Assembly: GCF_947499295.1 (NCBI RefSeq)
Contig: NZ_CANMNP010000024.1
Span: 1 to 53,573, forward strand
Direction of reading: 5' to 3'
From: an uncultured Roseibium sp.
Lineage (GTDB): Bacteria > Pseudomonadota > Alphaproteobacteria > Rhizobiales > Stappiaceae
DNA: 53,573 bases
The notes under the pieces are model-generated. The model did not search any database. It was given only the letters and a program-made list of their open reading frames with translations, and was not told the origin of the DNA. Of this stretch, positions 25,644 to 34,510 are shown piece after piece (the first letter of the stretch is position 1; every line of letters begins with the position of its first letter). The position numbers and the translations under genes are program-made.

Positions 25644-26480
25644 ATGAGCAAACCCTGCATCATCTGTGTCGCCATCACCGGGTCGGTGCCAAGCAAGAAG
25701 AACAATCCCGCCGTCCCCATATCGGTTGAAGAACAGGTGGAAAGCACTCACGAGGCCTTCGAAGCAGGTGCTGCTATTGTTCATGCTCATGTTCGCAATG
25801 AGGACCAGACACCATCGTCGGATCCAGAAAAATTCGCCCGCCTCAAAGAAGGTCTGGAGAAGTATTGCCCCGGCATGATTATCCAGTTTTCGACTGGAGG
25901 GAGGTCCGGGGCCGGACACGAGCGCGGCGGGATGTTGCCGCTTCAGCCTGACATGGCCTCGCTTTCCGTCGGCTCCAACAATTTTCCGACGCGCGTCTAC
26001 GAAAACCCGCCCTACCTCGTCGACTGGCTGTCCAGTGAAATGAGGACCCATCGCGTCAAACCGGAGATCGAGGCATTCGACCTCAGTCACATCCATCAGG
26101 CAGCAGCCATGAACAGAGACGGCCGAATTCCCGGCAGGCTCTATGTCCAATTCGTCATGGGTGTGAAAAACGCCATGCCCGTAGACCGGGATGTCTTCGA
26201 CTATTACATCAAAACGGTCGAGAGGCTTGTGCCCGATGCCGATTGGTGCGCGGCCGGAATTGGCCGGTTTCAGTTGGACGTCAACGAATGGTGCGTGGCC
26301 GCGGGCGGCCATACACGCACAGGACTTGAAGACAATGTCCGGCTGGACAAGGATTCCCTTGCGCCATCGAACGCAGCTCTTGTGAAGCGGGTGGTCGATC
26401 TTTGCGAAAAGTATGAGCGGCCCGTCGCGAGTTGGCAACAAGCACGCACAATGCTGGACCTCCCGCAACGTGCCGCTTGA
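25644..26480 (+). CDS. BKACE (DUF849) beta-keto acid cleavage enzyme in the pca operon
   Basis: The 278-residue protein has the BKACE zinc motif VHAHVR (His47, His49), a conserved ITGSVPSKKNNP N-terminal strand and GLEDNVRLDKD near residue 231, with the third zinc ligand. It is shorter than and clearly different from the carnitine-operon BKACE at 14822. It lies between pcaG and pcaB, where beta-ketoadipate is the only beta-keto acid the operon makes. The inferred reaction is beta-ketoadipate plus acetyl-CoA to acetoacetate plus succinyl-CoA, which would replace or supplement PcaIJ and PcaF, neither seen here. The substrate is an inference from context. Confidence 0.85.
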   Translation: MSKPCIICVAITGSVPSKKNNPAVPISVEEQVESTHEAFEAGAAIVHAHVRNEDQTPSSDPEKFARLKEGLEKYCPGMIIQFSTGGRSGAGHERGGMLPLQPDMASLSVGSNNFPTRVYENPPYLVDWLSSEMRTHRVKPEIEAFDLSHIHQAAAMNRDGRIPGRLYVQFVMGVKNAMPVDRDVFDYYIKTVERLVPDADWCAAGIGRFQLDVNEWCVAAGGHTRTGLEDNVRLDKDSLAPSNAALVKRVVDLCEKYERPVASWQQARTMLDLPQRAA

Positions 26481-26534
26481 CCACCCACGTCTCTTGGCTC
26501 TCTATGCAGGGCACGACCTAAGAACTTGAGAGCC

Positions 26535-27857
26535 ATGCCTGTTTCCCTGTTTTCAAGCCCTGTTTACGCTGATCTGTTTGCCGACGAGGAACTCTGTCGG
26601 CTCTTGTGTGACGACAGCGACGTCGCCCATATGATCGTGTTTGAGCGGACCCTGGCAATTGTTCAGGGAAGACTTGGGGTCATTCCTGCTATTGCAGCCG
26701 GTGAAATCGAGGAGAAACTCGCGCACGCACAAGTCGATCCAGCCCGGCTCGCGGCAGGGACGCAAGCTGCTGGTATTCCCGTACCCGCCCTTTTGACGGA
26801 GCTACGCGAGTTGGTCGGCAAAGATGCAGGCGACTGGCTCCATTGGGGTGCCACCAGCCAGGACGTCATGGACACTGCCATGATGCTGCAGGCCAAAGTC
26901 GTCTTCGGCATTCTTTCGGCCCGGCTGACGAAACTGATTGATACGCTTCAAAGGCAAAGCACGAGATATGCCGATGTTCTAATGGCGGGCAGAACCCGAA
27001 GCCAGGTTTCAACGCCGATCACGCTCGGTTACCGGATCGCGCAGTGGGCTCATCCGCTGATTGACGCTGAAGCCGCATTGCCGGAGCTTCGACATAATGC
27101 GCTGAAGGTTCAATTCGGCGGCGCGTCGGGCACCAACAACGCCATTTATCCTGAAGGACCAGCGGTTTCAAAAGCTCTATCGCAGGAACTTGGGCTTGCG
27201 GACTCTCCCTCCTGGCATGTCAACCGGACGCCATTGCTCAAGATTTCCAGCTGGCTCGTGCAACTGACGGCCGCCCTGTCAAAAATGGCCCAGGACCTGA
27301 CGCTTCTTGGACGCAGCGACATTGGAGAAGTCACGAGCGGTGCAGGAGGCGGATCTTCGACCATGCCGCAAAAATCCAACCCCGTGCAGGCCGAAACCAT
27401 TCAAGTGATCCATCAGATGAGCATCACAGCAGAACACGGCCTTCTCATTGCGGCCAATCCAGCCGAGGAACGCGACGGTGCCAAATGGCCCCTGGAATGG
27501 CATTGTCTTCCACAGCTGTTCCTGTGCACCGGCAGGTCACTTCAGCATGCACAAGCTCTCGCCGAGAGTCTGACGCCCCGGCCCGACGGGCTTTCTGGAA
27601 CAATCGACGCCAATCCGGCCATCATGGCGGAAGCTGCCAGTTTCGCGTTGGCCAAAGCAGGTGTGTCACGCGTTGCAGCCAAGGAGATTGTTGCTGCGGC
27701 AAGCACCGACACGCTCCCTTTTAATGAGGCCTTGTCCAGTCGCAGCCCGGTTGAAATCAACTGGTCTGAAATACTGGACCCCTCCTCTGCAATCCGGCCC
27801 ACACAAGAAATGGCAAATCAGATTTTTTCACGCCGACAACACCGTTCTGCGGACTAA
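26535..27857 (+). CDS. pcaB: 3-carboxy-cis,cis-muconate cycloisomerase
   Basis: PcaB converts beta-carboxy-cis,cis-muconate to gamma-carboxymuconolactone. The 440-residue protein belongs to the fumarase/aspartase superfamily: GDWLHWGATSQDVMDTA (substrate-binding His-Trp and Thr-Ser), an AGRTRSQVS block and the signature GSSTMPQKSNP with the flexible loop Ser. The frame is open from a TTG at 26526, but the ATG at 26535 gives the usual N terminus MPVSLFSSPVYADLF. It ends the operon and converges on hypF with 51 bp between. Confidence 0.95.
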   Translation: MPVSLFSSPVYADLFADEELCRLLCDDSDVAHMIVFERTLAIVQGRLGVIPAIAAGEIEEKLAHAQVDPARLAAGTQAAGIPVPALLTELRELVGKDAGDWLHWGATSQDVMDTAMMLQAKVVFGILSARLTKLIDTLQRQSTRYADVLMAGRTRSQVSTPITLGYRIAQWAHPLIDAEAALPELRHNALKVQFGGASGTNNAIYPEGPAVSKALSQELGLADSPSWHVNRTPLLKISSWLVQLTAALSKMAQDLTLLGRSDIGEVTSGAGGGSSTMPQKSNPVQAETIQVIHQMSITAEHGLLIAANPAEERDGAKWPLEWHCLPQLFLCTGRSLQHAQALAESLTPRPDGLSGTIDANPAIMAEAASFALAKAGVSRVAAKEIVAAASTDTLPFNEALSSRSPVEINWSEILDPSSAIRPTQEMANQIFSRRQHRSAD

Positions 27858-27908
27858 GTCGGAGGAAGCACTTTTCAGTGAAGGCGCTCCAAGATCGCTA
27901 ACGTCTTT

Positions 27909-30251
27909 TCACACCTCAGCTTTGATCGCTGCAATGACAGCCTGCCCCAGACAGATGCCACCATCATTGGCCGGGAGTTCCCTCGGTAAGATCACCTCCA
28001 TGCCTTTGCTCCGCAGTCTTTCTTCCAGTCCATCCAGCAACAACTCGTTCTGCATGACACCTCCGGAAAGGACGATGCGTTTTATACCCCGCTCTTGGGC
28101 TATTTGTATGCTGCACCTGGCGAGAGCATCGATCAGGGCAATGTGAAATCTTGCCGATATCCTGCCCCTGTCGACACCTGCTTGCAGATCCTCAAGAAGA
28201 GCCGCCCAAAGAGACTTCCAGGTGAATACCTTCGTTTCAGCGCCGTTGATATCGATTGGGTAACCCTCCTCGTTGGAGGCGAATGGCCGGGCCATCGCTT
28301 CCAACGCGAGACCTGTTTCGCCCTCAAAGCTTTGCCTCTCCACGCAAACACCCAATGCAGCAGCGACTGCATCGAACATCCGGCCCGCAGAAGACGACAG
28401 TGGGGCGTTCAAGCCCTTGTTGATCATCCGGTCCAATATGGAAAGGTTCGTGTCCGTGAACCGGTCGTTTAAGATGCCGTCACAGACTTTGAGAGCCTCT
28501 TCCGAACCGAATGCGACTTGCAAATGTGCATACAGATTACGCCAGGGTTCACGTATGGCCGCGGATGCTCCGGGCAAAGAGACCGGCTGGAAGTGGCCAA
28601 CGCGTTCAAAGTGCCTGTAGCCTCCGACCAACAGCTCTCCTCCCCAAATTGTCTTGTCAGTGCCCAGGCCAGACCCGTCCAGAACGATGGCAAGTGACGC
28701 GTCATCGTTGGGAGAAACACCGGCTTCAGCCAGGCAAGCGGCAAAATGTGCATGATGATGTTGAACCTCAGTCAGCTCAGCACCCGCCTCTGCCGCTATC
28801 CTGCGGCCGAGCTGGGTGGACAAATAGTCGCTATGACTGTCAATCGCGATCAATTGAGGGTCAAAATCGTACATTCGACGAAAAAGTGTCAGCGTCTTCT
28901 GAAAGTCTTCGAGCGTCCGGCGGTTTTCCAGGTCGCCCATGTGCTGGGAGACAATTGCCTGCCCATTCTGGAGAAAACAGAATGTCGACTTCAGCTCTCC
29001 ACCCATTGCCAGAACAGGTACCGATGATTGCCTGAGCACTTCTGCCAGACGGATTGGCGTGGGTGCGAGCCCCCTGGCGCGGCGCAAGACAGCATTTCCG
29101 GACCGGGACATCCGTACGACACTGTCATCAAGCCGGTTCATGATCGCCCGGTCATGCATCAGATACGCGTCGGCAATCTGATTGAGAGACTTACGCGCTT
29201 GTGTGTTTTCGATTGCCTGAGGCTCTTCAGACAAATTGCCTGAGGTCAGCACAATCGGCCTGCTGAGTTCCGACATCATGAGATGATGCAAAGGCGTATA
29301 AGGCAGCATCACACCGAGGCGATCTGTTCCCGGCGCAAGTCCTGAAGCAAGGCCGGTTTCTTGCTTGGGTTCAAGGAGGACGATAGGAGCGGCAGCTGAG
29401 GTTAGCAGGTCCGCCTCTTCTTTACTGACATCACAATAGGCCCGAACCTGATCAAGGTCCCTTGCCATGATGGCCAACGGCTTTCGGGGTCTTTTCTTTC
29501 TTGCGCGCAGCGTATCAACAGCCTTGTCGTTGCTCGCGTCGACGGCCAGGTGAAATCCACCAATGCCTTTCACGGCAACAATCTCACCTTTTGCAATGCG
29601 CTGCGCGATCAACTTTATCGGCTCAGTCGCGCCAACTTCGTTGCCTGCCTGTTCAACCCATACCCTGGGACCACACTGCGGACACGCAATGGGCTGAGCA
29701 TGAAACCTCCGGTCGGCAGGTGCCTCATATTCAGCCTGACAATGGGCGCACATGACAAAAGGTGCCATCGACGTGCTGGCACGGTCATAGGGAATCGCGG
29801 TGACAATGGATAACCGCGGGCCACAATGGGTGCAATTCGTGAACGGATACCGAAAACGTCGGCCCGCAGGATCGAGCGTTTCGCGCAGACAGGCCGGGCA
29901 GGTGGCTGCATCCGGTACGATGCCGGTCGCCACCTCTCCTGCCATGCTTGTGGTGATCTGAAATCCGGCAAGAGCTTTGTCGAGCGGGGCCGTGTCGGGT
30001 TCAGATCTGATATCGTCAATCCGGGCTAACGGTGGAGCTTCCGCGCGCAACCTGGAGAGAAATCTAAGAACAGCGTCTTCTGGCCCAATGACGGTTGCCA
30101 AGACGCCCGCCGCATCATTCCAGACCTTTCCGCTGAGACCTTCTTCTTCAGCCAGACGCCAAACGAACGGACGGAAACCGACACCCTGGACAAGTCCAGT
30201 AACGCGAACTCGTGTCGCTCGTATTCCTGGATTTGACGCGTGACTATTCAT
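27909..30251 (-). CDS. hypF: Carbamoyltransferase HypF, hydrogenase maturation
   Basis: HypF carbamoylates the C-terminal Cys of HypE using carbamoyl phosphate, the source of the cyanide ligands of [NiFe]-hydrogenase. The 780-residue protein shows an acylphosphatase domain (VRVTGLVQGVGFRPFVWRLA), two zinc fingers (CPAC with NCTHCGPR; CAHC with CPQCGP), a YrdC-like domain (GIGGFHLAVDASN) and a Kae1/HypF C-terminal domain with HHHAHFAACLAEAG and SGGVMQNELL. The frame is open to 30341, but the ATG at 30251 (MNSHASNPGIR) is close to the first conserved residues. It follows hypX by about 98 bp as the last gene of the hyp operon. Confidence 0.96.
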   Translation of the reverse strand: MNSHASNPGIRATRVRVTGLVQGVGFRPFVWRLAEEEGLSGKVWNDAAGVLATVIGPEDAVLRFLSRLRAEAPPLARIDDIRSEPDTAPLDKALAGFQITTSMAGEVATGIVPDAATCPACLRETLDPAGRRFRYPFTNCTHCGPRLSIVTAIPYDRASTSMAPFVMCAHCQAEYEAPADRRFHAQPIACPQCGPRVWVEQAGNEVGATEPIKLIAQRIAKGEIVAVKGIGGFHLAVDASNDKAVDTLRARKKRPRKPLAIMARDLDQVRAYCDVSKEEADLLTSAAAPIVLLEPKQETGLASGLAPGTDRLGVMLPYTPLHHLMMSELSRPIVLTSGNLSEEPQAIENTQARKSLNQIADAYLMHDRAIMNRLDDSVVRMSRSGNAVLRRARGLAPTPIRLAEVLRQSSVPVLAMGGELKSTFCFLQNGQAIVSQHMGDLENRRTLEDFQKTLTLFRRMYDFDPQLIAIDSHSDYLSTQLGRRIAAEAGAELTEVQHHHAHFAACLAEAGVSPNDDASLAIVLDGSGLGTDKTIWGGELLVGGYRHFERVGHFQPVSLPGASAAIREPWRNLYAHLQVAFGSEEALKVCDGILNDRFTDTNLSILDRMINKGLNAPLSSSAGRMFDAVAAALGVCVERQSFEGETGLALEAMARPFASNEEGYPIDINGAETKVFTWKSLWAALLEDLQAGVDRGRISARFHIALIDALARCSIQIAQERGIKRIVLSGGVMQNELLLDGLEERLRSKGMEVILPRELPANDGGICLGQAVIAAIKAEV

Positions 30252-30349
30252 TGGCAGAACACCGTTGGAGACATGTGCAAACTGCCTTCGTTTTCTGTTT
30301 GCTCCGATCTGGCATCTGTCCTGCCAACGATTTGATCTCACTTTCGGGC

Positions 30350-32059
30350 CTACAATTCGGATGTCGTTCTGAAAATCGACGGTTGCGATCGACGCTTGTT
30401 CTTGCCGGCGCGATGAACAGCGAGGGTTAGCGGGGTCCGCGATTTCGGTACTTTCCGGACGAAATTGTATCTGGCGACATGATAGCTGGGATCGAACCCG
30501 AAAAAGTTCTTGTGCATCTGCTCAAGTTCGCGAGCGCGATAGGATGCAAGCGGTTTCGACAGTTCATCGCGCGCGCGCACCTTTCGTTTTGTGCACAAAC
30601 GATCAGTCAGGTTCTCGCTGGCCAGCCTATCTGCAGCAGCAGCTACCGCGCCCGGGAAGGCACTGTGATCCTCTTCAAATAGTCTGTCAGCAAGACCCAG
30701 GGAGAGTGCTTCGTGTGCCCCCATTGGCAGGCGCGCCTGCGTTATCTGCCTGGCGTTCTCCGCACTGGTAAATTTCGGGAGCAGATAGGTCCAGTATTCC
30801 GAACCATAGAGGTTGCCCATATCCTTGTAGTGCGGGTTGAGCACCACACCTGACCTTATCCAGACCTCATCTGCCGCCCGGGCCAGAAACACACCTCCCG
30901 CCCCCGCATTGCCGCCGACCGCCGAAATGATCCACTTGTCTGTTGTCCTGATGATTGCTTCGGAAAGATCGTCCATCGCCCGGATGTTGTCCCAGCTTTC
31001 CTCTGCCGGGCTTTCAGCAGCTTCGATCAGATTGAGATTGAGACCGTTTGACCAGTGATCCCTTCCACCCATCAGAACCAGTATATTTGCGTCGCTGGCA
31101 ACGGCTGTCCGAAACACACTCAGAAGCCGCCGGCAGTCATCTGTTCCCATGGCACCATTATAGAAATCGAAGTGAAGGTATGCGACATCTCGTATGATCT
31201 TCAAAGAGATGTCGCGATAGCCGCCAGACACTTCGGTCAATGCAGCCGATTGCGTTGCAAAGGCCCTGGTTGCCGGAAGTTTGACCCCATCTTTTGAAGC
31301 TTTGCGGACATGGCCTATCCAGACGGCTCCGTCGACAGTTTTGATCGCAATCGCCGGACCGGAGCGCATCAGCACAGTTCCCGGTTCAATCGCATCGTCC
31401 AGGGCCTCATGGCAGGGTCTGGCATCATAAAAATAGACTTTTTTACCTAAGACTTCGTCCAGCACCCCGGGCATGCCATCAGCCGAGCGGATCTTCCGCA
31501 GGACTGTTTCAGTTTCATCGTTCTGCCAATCGACCTGCCTGTCCACCTGACTCACAGAAGGCCGCCAGCCGGAGAGTTTTTCCGTGATTTGTTCAGGAGA
31601 CTGACCACGTTCGAGCTTTTCAAGAGCTTCAATAACCGCCGCCACCGCCGCCTCCGAGACCTCATTGCGGTAGAGACTAGATTTTGAGGCGGGCCTCAGT
31701 GCGAAAGAGCGGCTGGCCCAGACAGGACCAGCATCCAGTTCGGCCACGGCCTGAAGAACCGTCACACCCCAGGTTTCGGCATCGTCAAGGATTGCCCAGT
31801 CAAGCGCATTCGGTCCGCGGTCTCCCGGTGGTCCCGGATGAACGACGAAACACTTCAGGTTTTCATGGACCGATGCAGGTATTGCCCGTTTCAAAAACGG
31901 AGCAATCAGGACATCCGGCTTGAACATGGCCACCGCTTCTTCTGTCACCGCATCGTTGATATCGAATTCGACCGAGACGTCATGCCCAGTCGAATTGAGA
32001 TCGCAAAAGAGTTTCTGGGTCAGCGAATTGAAGCCGTGGCAGAGAAGAAGGATCCGCAT
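30350..32059 (-). CDS. hypX: Hydrogenase maturation factor HypX/HoxX (CO-ligand synthesis)
   Basis: HypX makes the carbonyl ligand of [NiFe]-hydrogenase from a formyl group in air-exposed organisms. The 569-residue protein has an N-terminal formyl-tetrahydrofolate transferase-like domain (MRILLLCHGFNSLTQKLF; FVVHPGPPGDRGPNALDWAI) and a C-terminal crotonase-like domain (GGRDHWSNGLNLNLIE; AVGGNAGAGGVFLARAADEVW), the family's order and length. It begins 2 bp after hypE, inside the hyp operon. Its presence points to an oxygen-tolerant hydrogenase encoded elsewhere. Confidence 0.94.
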   Translation of the reverse strand: MRILLLCHGFNSLTQKLFCDLNSTGHDVSVEFDINDAVTEEAVAMFKPDVLIAPFLKRAIPASVHENLKCFVVHPGPPGDRGPNALDWAILDDAETWGVTVLQAVAELDAGPVWASRSFALRPASKSSLYRNEVSEAAVAAVIEALEKLERGQSPEQITEKLSGWRPSVSQVDRQVDWQNDETETVLRKIRSADGMPGVLDEVLGKKVYFYDARPCHEALDDAIEPGTVLMRSGPAIAIKTVDGAVWIGHVRKASKDGVKLPATRAFATQSAALTEVSGGYRDISLKIIRDVAYLHFDFYNGAMGTDDCRRLLSVFRTAVASDANILVLMGGRDHWSNGLNLNLIEAAESPAEESWDNIRAMDDLSEAIIRTTDKWIISAVGGNAGAGGVFLARAADEVWIRSGVVLNPHYKDMGNLYGSEYWTYLLPKFTSAENARQITQARLPMGAHEALSLGLADRLFEEDHSAFPGAVAAAADRLASENLTDRLCTKRKVRARDELSKPLASYRARELEQMHKNFFGFDPSYHVARYNFVRKVPKSRTPLTLAVHRAGKNKRRSQPSIFRTTSEL

Positions 32060-32061
32060 AA

Positions 32062-33099
32062 TCAGCAGATCCTTGGAAGCTGTTCACCCGAAAGCCAGTC
32101 CACGACCCGCAAACCCCCGATTTCCGTCTCCATTTCGACAAGTCGTGCTTCATCTTCCGTGACCCTGCCGATGATTGCGGCGTCGCGCCCAAGCGGATGT
32201 GCCTGCATGACGGACAATAATTTGCCGGCATCAGCTTGCTCACATAAGCAGACAAGTTTGCCTTCGTTTGCCACGTGAAGCGGATCCAGACCCAGGAGCT
32301 CACACGCTGCCGAGACGTCATCTTTTACCGGTATTGCGGTTTCGTCGAGATGCATGCCAACGCCCGCCGCCCGGGCCAGTTCGTTCAAAGTGGCCGCGAG
32401 GCCCCCACGGGTCGGGTCCCGCAACACCGCAATATCCGGGGCCGCAGCAACCATATCGGCAACAAGCGTATGCAGCGCGGCACAGTCGGACAGAATTTCG
32501 GTTTCAAATTCCAGGTTCTCCCGCTTCGACAGGATGGCAACGCCGTGGTCTCCAATCGAGCCTGACAGAAGAATCGCCTGACCGGGTTTCGCGCGCGCCA
32601 CCGATATCTCGACCCCGTGCGGCACAACACCCAATCCGGTTGTCGTTATGAAAACACCGTCGCCCTTGCCTTTTTCAACGACTTTGGTGTCGCCTGTCAC
32701 AACCGGGACACCGGTCTGGCTGGCTGCCGAAGCCATGGACATGACAATCCGCTCCAGGTCGGCAAGGGGAAACCCTTCTTCAAGGATGAATCCCGCTGTA
32801 AGACAAAGAGGCCTTGCGCCTGCCATCGCCACATCATTCAATGTTCCGTGGACAGATAGGGACCCGATATCTCCACCTGGAAAGAAGAGCGGCGAGATAA
32901 CATGCCCATCCGTTGAAACCACCAGCTTTCCCGGCTCAGCTTCCAACAAGGCCGCATCATGGCCCTGATCCAGGATCGGATTGCTAAGGTGCCTTTGAAA
33001 CAGATCCTTGATGAGCTCTGCCATGGCCCGGCCACCGCCACCATGCACCATGTCTACCGTACCATTCCGTCGCCCGGGATCCGACGGTGCGACAGTCAT
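32062..33099 (-). CDS. hypE: Hydrogenase maturation protein HypE
   Basis: HypE dehydrates the carbamoyl group placed on its terminal Cys to a thiocyanate, then hands the cyanide to the HypCD complex. The protein (about 345 residues) has the PurM-like ATP-binding fold (DGHVISPLFFPGGDIG, VVTGDTKVVEKGKGDG, DPTRGGLAATLNE) and ends with the required PRIC motif with Cys last. The ATG at 33099 overlaps the hypD stop (ATGA). The longer open frame to 33168 lies inside hypD and is rejected. Confidence 0.96.
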   Translation of the reverse strand: MTVAPSDPGRRNGTVDMVHGGGGRAMAELIKDLFQRHLSNPILDQGHDAALLEAEPGKLVVSTDGHVISPLFFPGGDIGSLSVHGTLNDVAMAGARPLCLTAGFILEEGFPLADLERIVMSMASAASQTGVPVVTGDTKVVEKGKGDGVFITTTGLGVVPHGVEISVARAKPGQAILLSGSIGDHGVAILSKRENLEFETEILSDCAALHTLVADMVAAAPDIAVLRDPTRGGLAATLNELARAAGVGMHLDETAIPVKDDVSAACELLGLDPLHVANEGKLVCLCEQADAGKLLSVMQAHPLGRDAAIIGRVTEDEARLVEMETEIGGLRVVDWLSGEQLPRIC

Positions 33100-34250
33100 G
33101 CCGCGGCCTCCTGCCGGGACGAACGCGCCTTGTCGCGATACCGGCCGTATGTCCAGTAAGCGGCGCAAGCCCCTTCAGAGGAGACCATGCAGGATCCCAT
33201 CGGATTGTCGGGCGTGCAAACGGTTCCGAAAAGCTTACAATCCGTTGGTTTTTTGACGCCGCGCAGGATGGCCGGGCATTCGCAGGATTTTACTTCACGC
33301 GAGACTTTTTCCGTAACCTCGAAACGCTTTTCTGCATCGAACTCCGCAAAGTCTTTTCTTATTTTCAATGCGCTATAGGGCACTTTGCCGAGGCCGCGCC
33401 ACTCGAAACTCTGACGCAACTCGAATACCTGTGAAACAAGATTTTGCGCTTTCAGGTTTCCTTCGCGGGAAACGACACGCGTATATTCATTCTCAACCTC
33501 ATGACGACCTTCGTTGATCTGCCGCATGAGCATCAAAGTGGACTGCATCACGTCCAAAGGTTCGAACCCTGCAATCACCACAGGCTTACCGAATTCCTCG
33601 GCGAAAAACTCATAAGGCTCAGAACCGATTACCGAGCTGACGTGGGAGGGCCCCAAAAAACCGTCGATCCGGACGGTTCCAAGGTCCCGCACTTCTGGCG
33701 ATGCCAGAATGTGCCCAATCGCAGACGGCGTCAGAACGTGATTGCAAAAAACTGAAAAATTGGACAATCCCTCTTTCTGCGCCTGAATAATGGCGACTGC
33801 TGTCGGAGGCGTCGTGGTTTCAAAACCGATTGCGAAGAAGACAACTTGCCGACCGGTATTGTCGCGGGCAATCTTGAGCGCATCCATTGTCGAATAGACC
33901 ATGCGAATATCTGCGCCAGCCGCTTTAGCCTTGATAAGGCTGCGTTGCTTCGTTCCGGGAACACGCATCATGTCGCCATAGGTGCACAGAATAACGTTAT
34001 GACGCTCGGCAATTTCCACGGCGTCATCCAAGCGCCGAACCGATAGAACACAGACCGGGCAACCGGGCCCATGAACAAAACGAACATTCTCCGGCATCAA
34101 GTCCTTGACACCGTATCGGAAGATTGCGTGTGTGTGCCCACCGCAGAATTCCATAAGGTTGTAGGTCCGGCCCGGGTCAGCTTCCTGACGAATGCCCAGG
34201 GCTATGGATTTTGCAAGATCCCGATCGCGAAACTCATCGACATATTTCAT
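33096..34250 (-). CDS. hypD: Hydrogenase maturation protein HypD
   Basis: HypD is an iron-sulfur scaffold that, with HypC, assembles the Fe(CN)2CO group. The 384-residue sequence carries the catalytic-type motifs CGGHTH (about 35-40) and GPGCPVC (about 63-69), a GFETTTP block, and a C-terminal Cys-rich region (SCECPAILRG, DCKLFGTVC, GSCMVS) that binds a [4Fe-4S] cluster. It overlaps hypC upstream and hypE downstream by 4 bp each. Confidence 0.97.
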   Translation of the reverse strand: MKYVDEFRDRDLAKSIALGIRQEADPGRTYNLMEFCGGHTHAIFRYGVKDLMPENVRFVHGPGCPVCVLSVRRLDDAVEIAERHNVILCTYGDMMRVPGTKQRSLIKAKAAGADIRMVYSTMDALKIARDNTGRQVVFFAIGFETTTPPTAVAIIQAQKEGLSNFSVFCNHVLTPSAIGHILASPEVRDLGTVRIDGFLGPSHVSSVIGSEPYEFFAEEFGKPVVIAGFEPLDVMQSTLMLMRQINEGRHEVENEYTRVVSREGNLKAQNLVSQVFELRQSFEWRGLGKVPYSALKIRKDFAEFDAEKRFEVTEKVSREVKSCECPAILRGVKKPTDCKLFGTVCTPDNPMGSCMVSSEGACAAYWTYGRYRDKARSSRQEAAA

Positions 34251-34501
34251 CGGGATGCCTCCTCGATGTCATCAAGCTCTTCCTGGAGCACACCGACCTC
34301 CGCCATGAGAGCGAGCGTCCGGTTAGCTTCCTCCGGGCTGACCTTATGGAGCGCGTATCCCACATGAACCAGCACGTAGTCGCCGACCGACAAGTCCTCG
34401 ACCAAGGCAATAGATATCTTTTTCCTGATCCCCTCCAGAGCGACGATTGCCATGGCATCGTCCAGCAGTTGGGTGACCTTCGCCGGGATAGCCAGACACA
34501 T
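34247..34501 (-). CDS. hypC: Hydrogenase maturation chaperone HypC
   Basis: The 84-residue HypC starts with the essential MCLAIPAKV, whose Cys2 binds iron, and keeps the VGDYVLVHVGYAL strand. It carries the Fe-CN-CO group with HypD to the large subunit precursor. The 3' end overlaps hypD by 4 bp, and hypB ends 9 bp upstream. Confidence 0.97.
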   Translation of the reverse strand: MCLAIPAKVTQLLDDAMAIVALEGIRKKISIALVEDLSVGDYVLVHVGYALHKVSPEEANRTLALMAEVGVLQEELDDIEEASR

Positions 34502-34510
34502 GATCTGCTC

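Noticed and set aside
25536..26468. 310-codon minus-strand open frame opposite the pca BKACE gene
   Set aside because: It is antisense to a gene with clear zinc motifs, and its composition has no domain signal.
27858..27908. Terminator between pcaB and hypF
   Set aside because: The 51-bp gap holds only a 4-bp CACT/AGTG stem, too weak to call.
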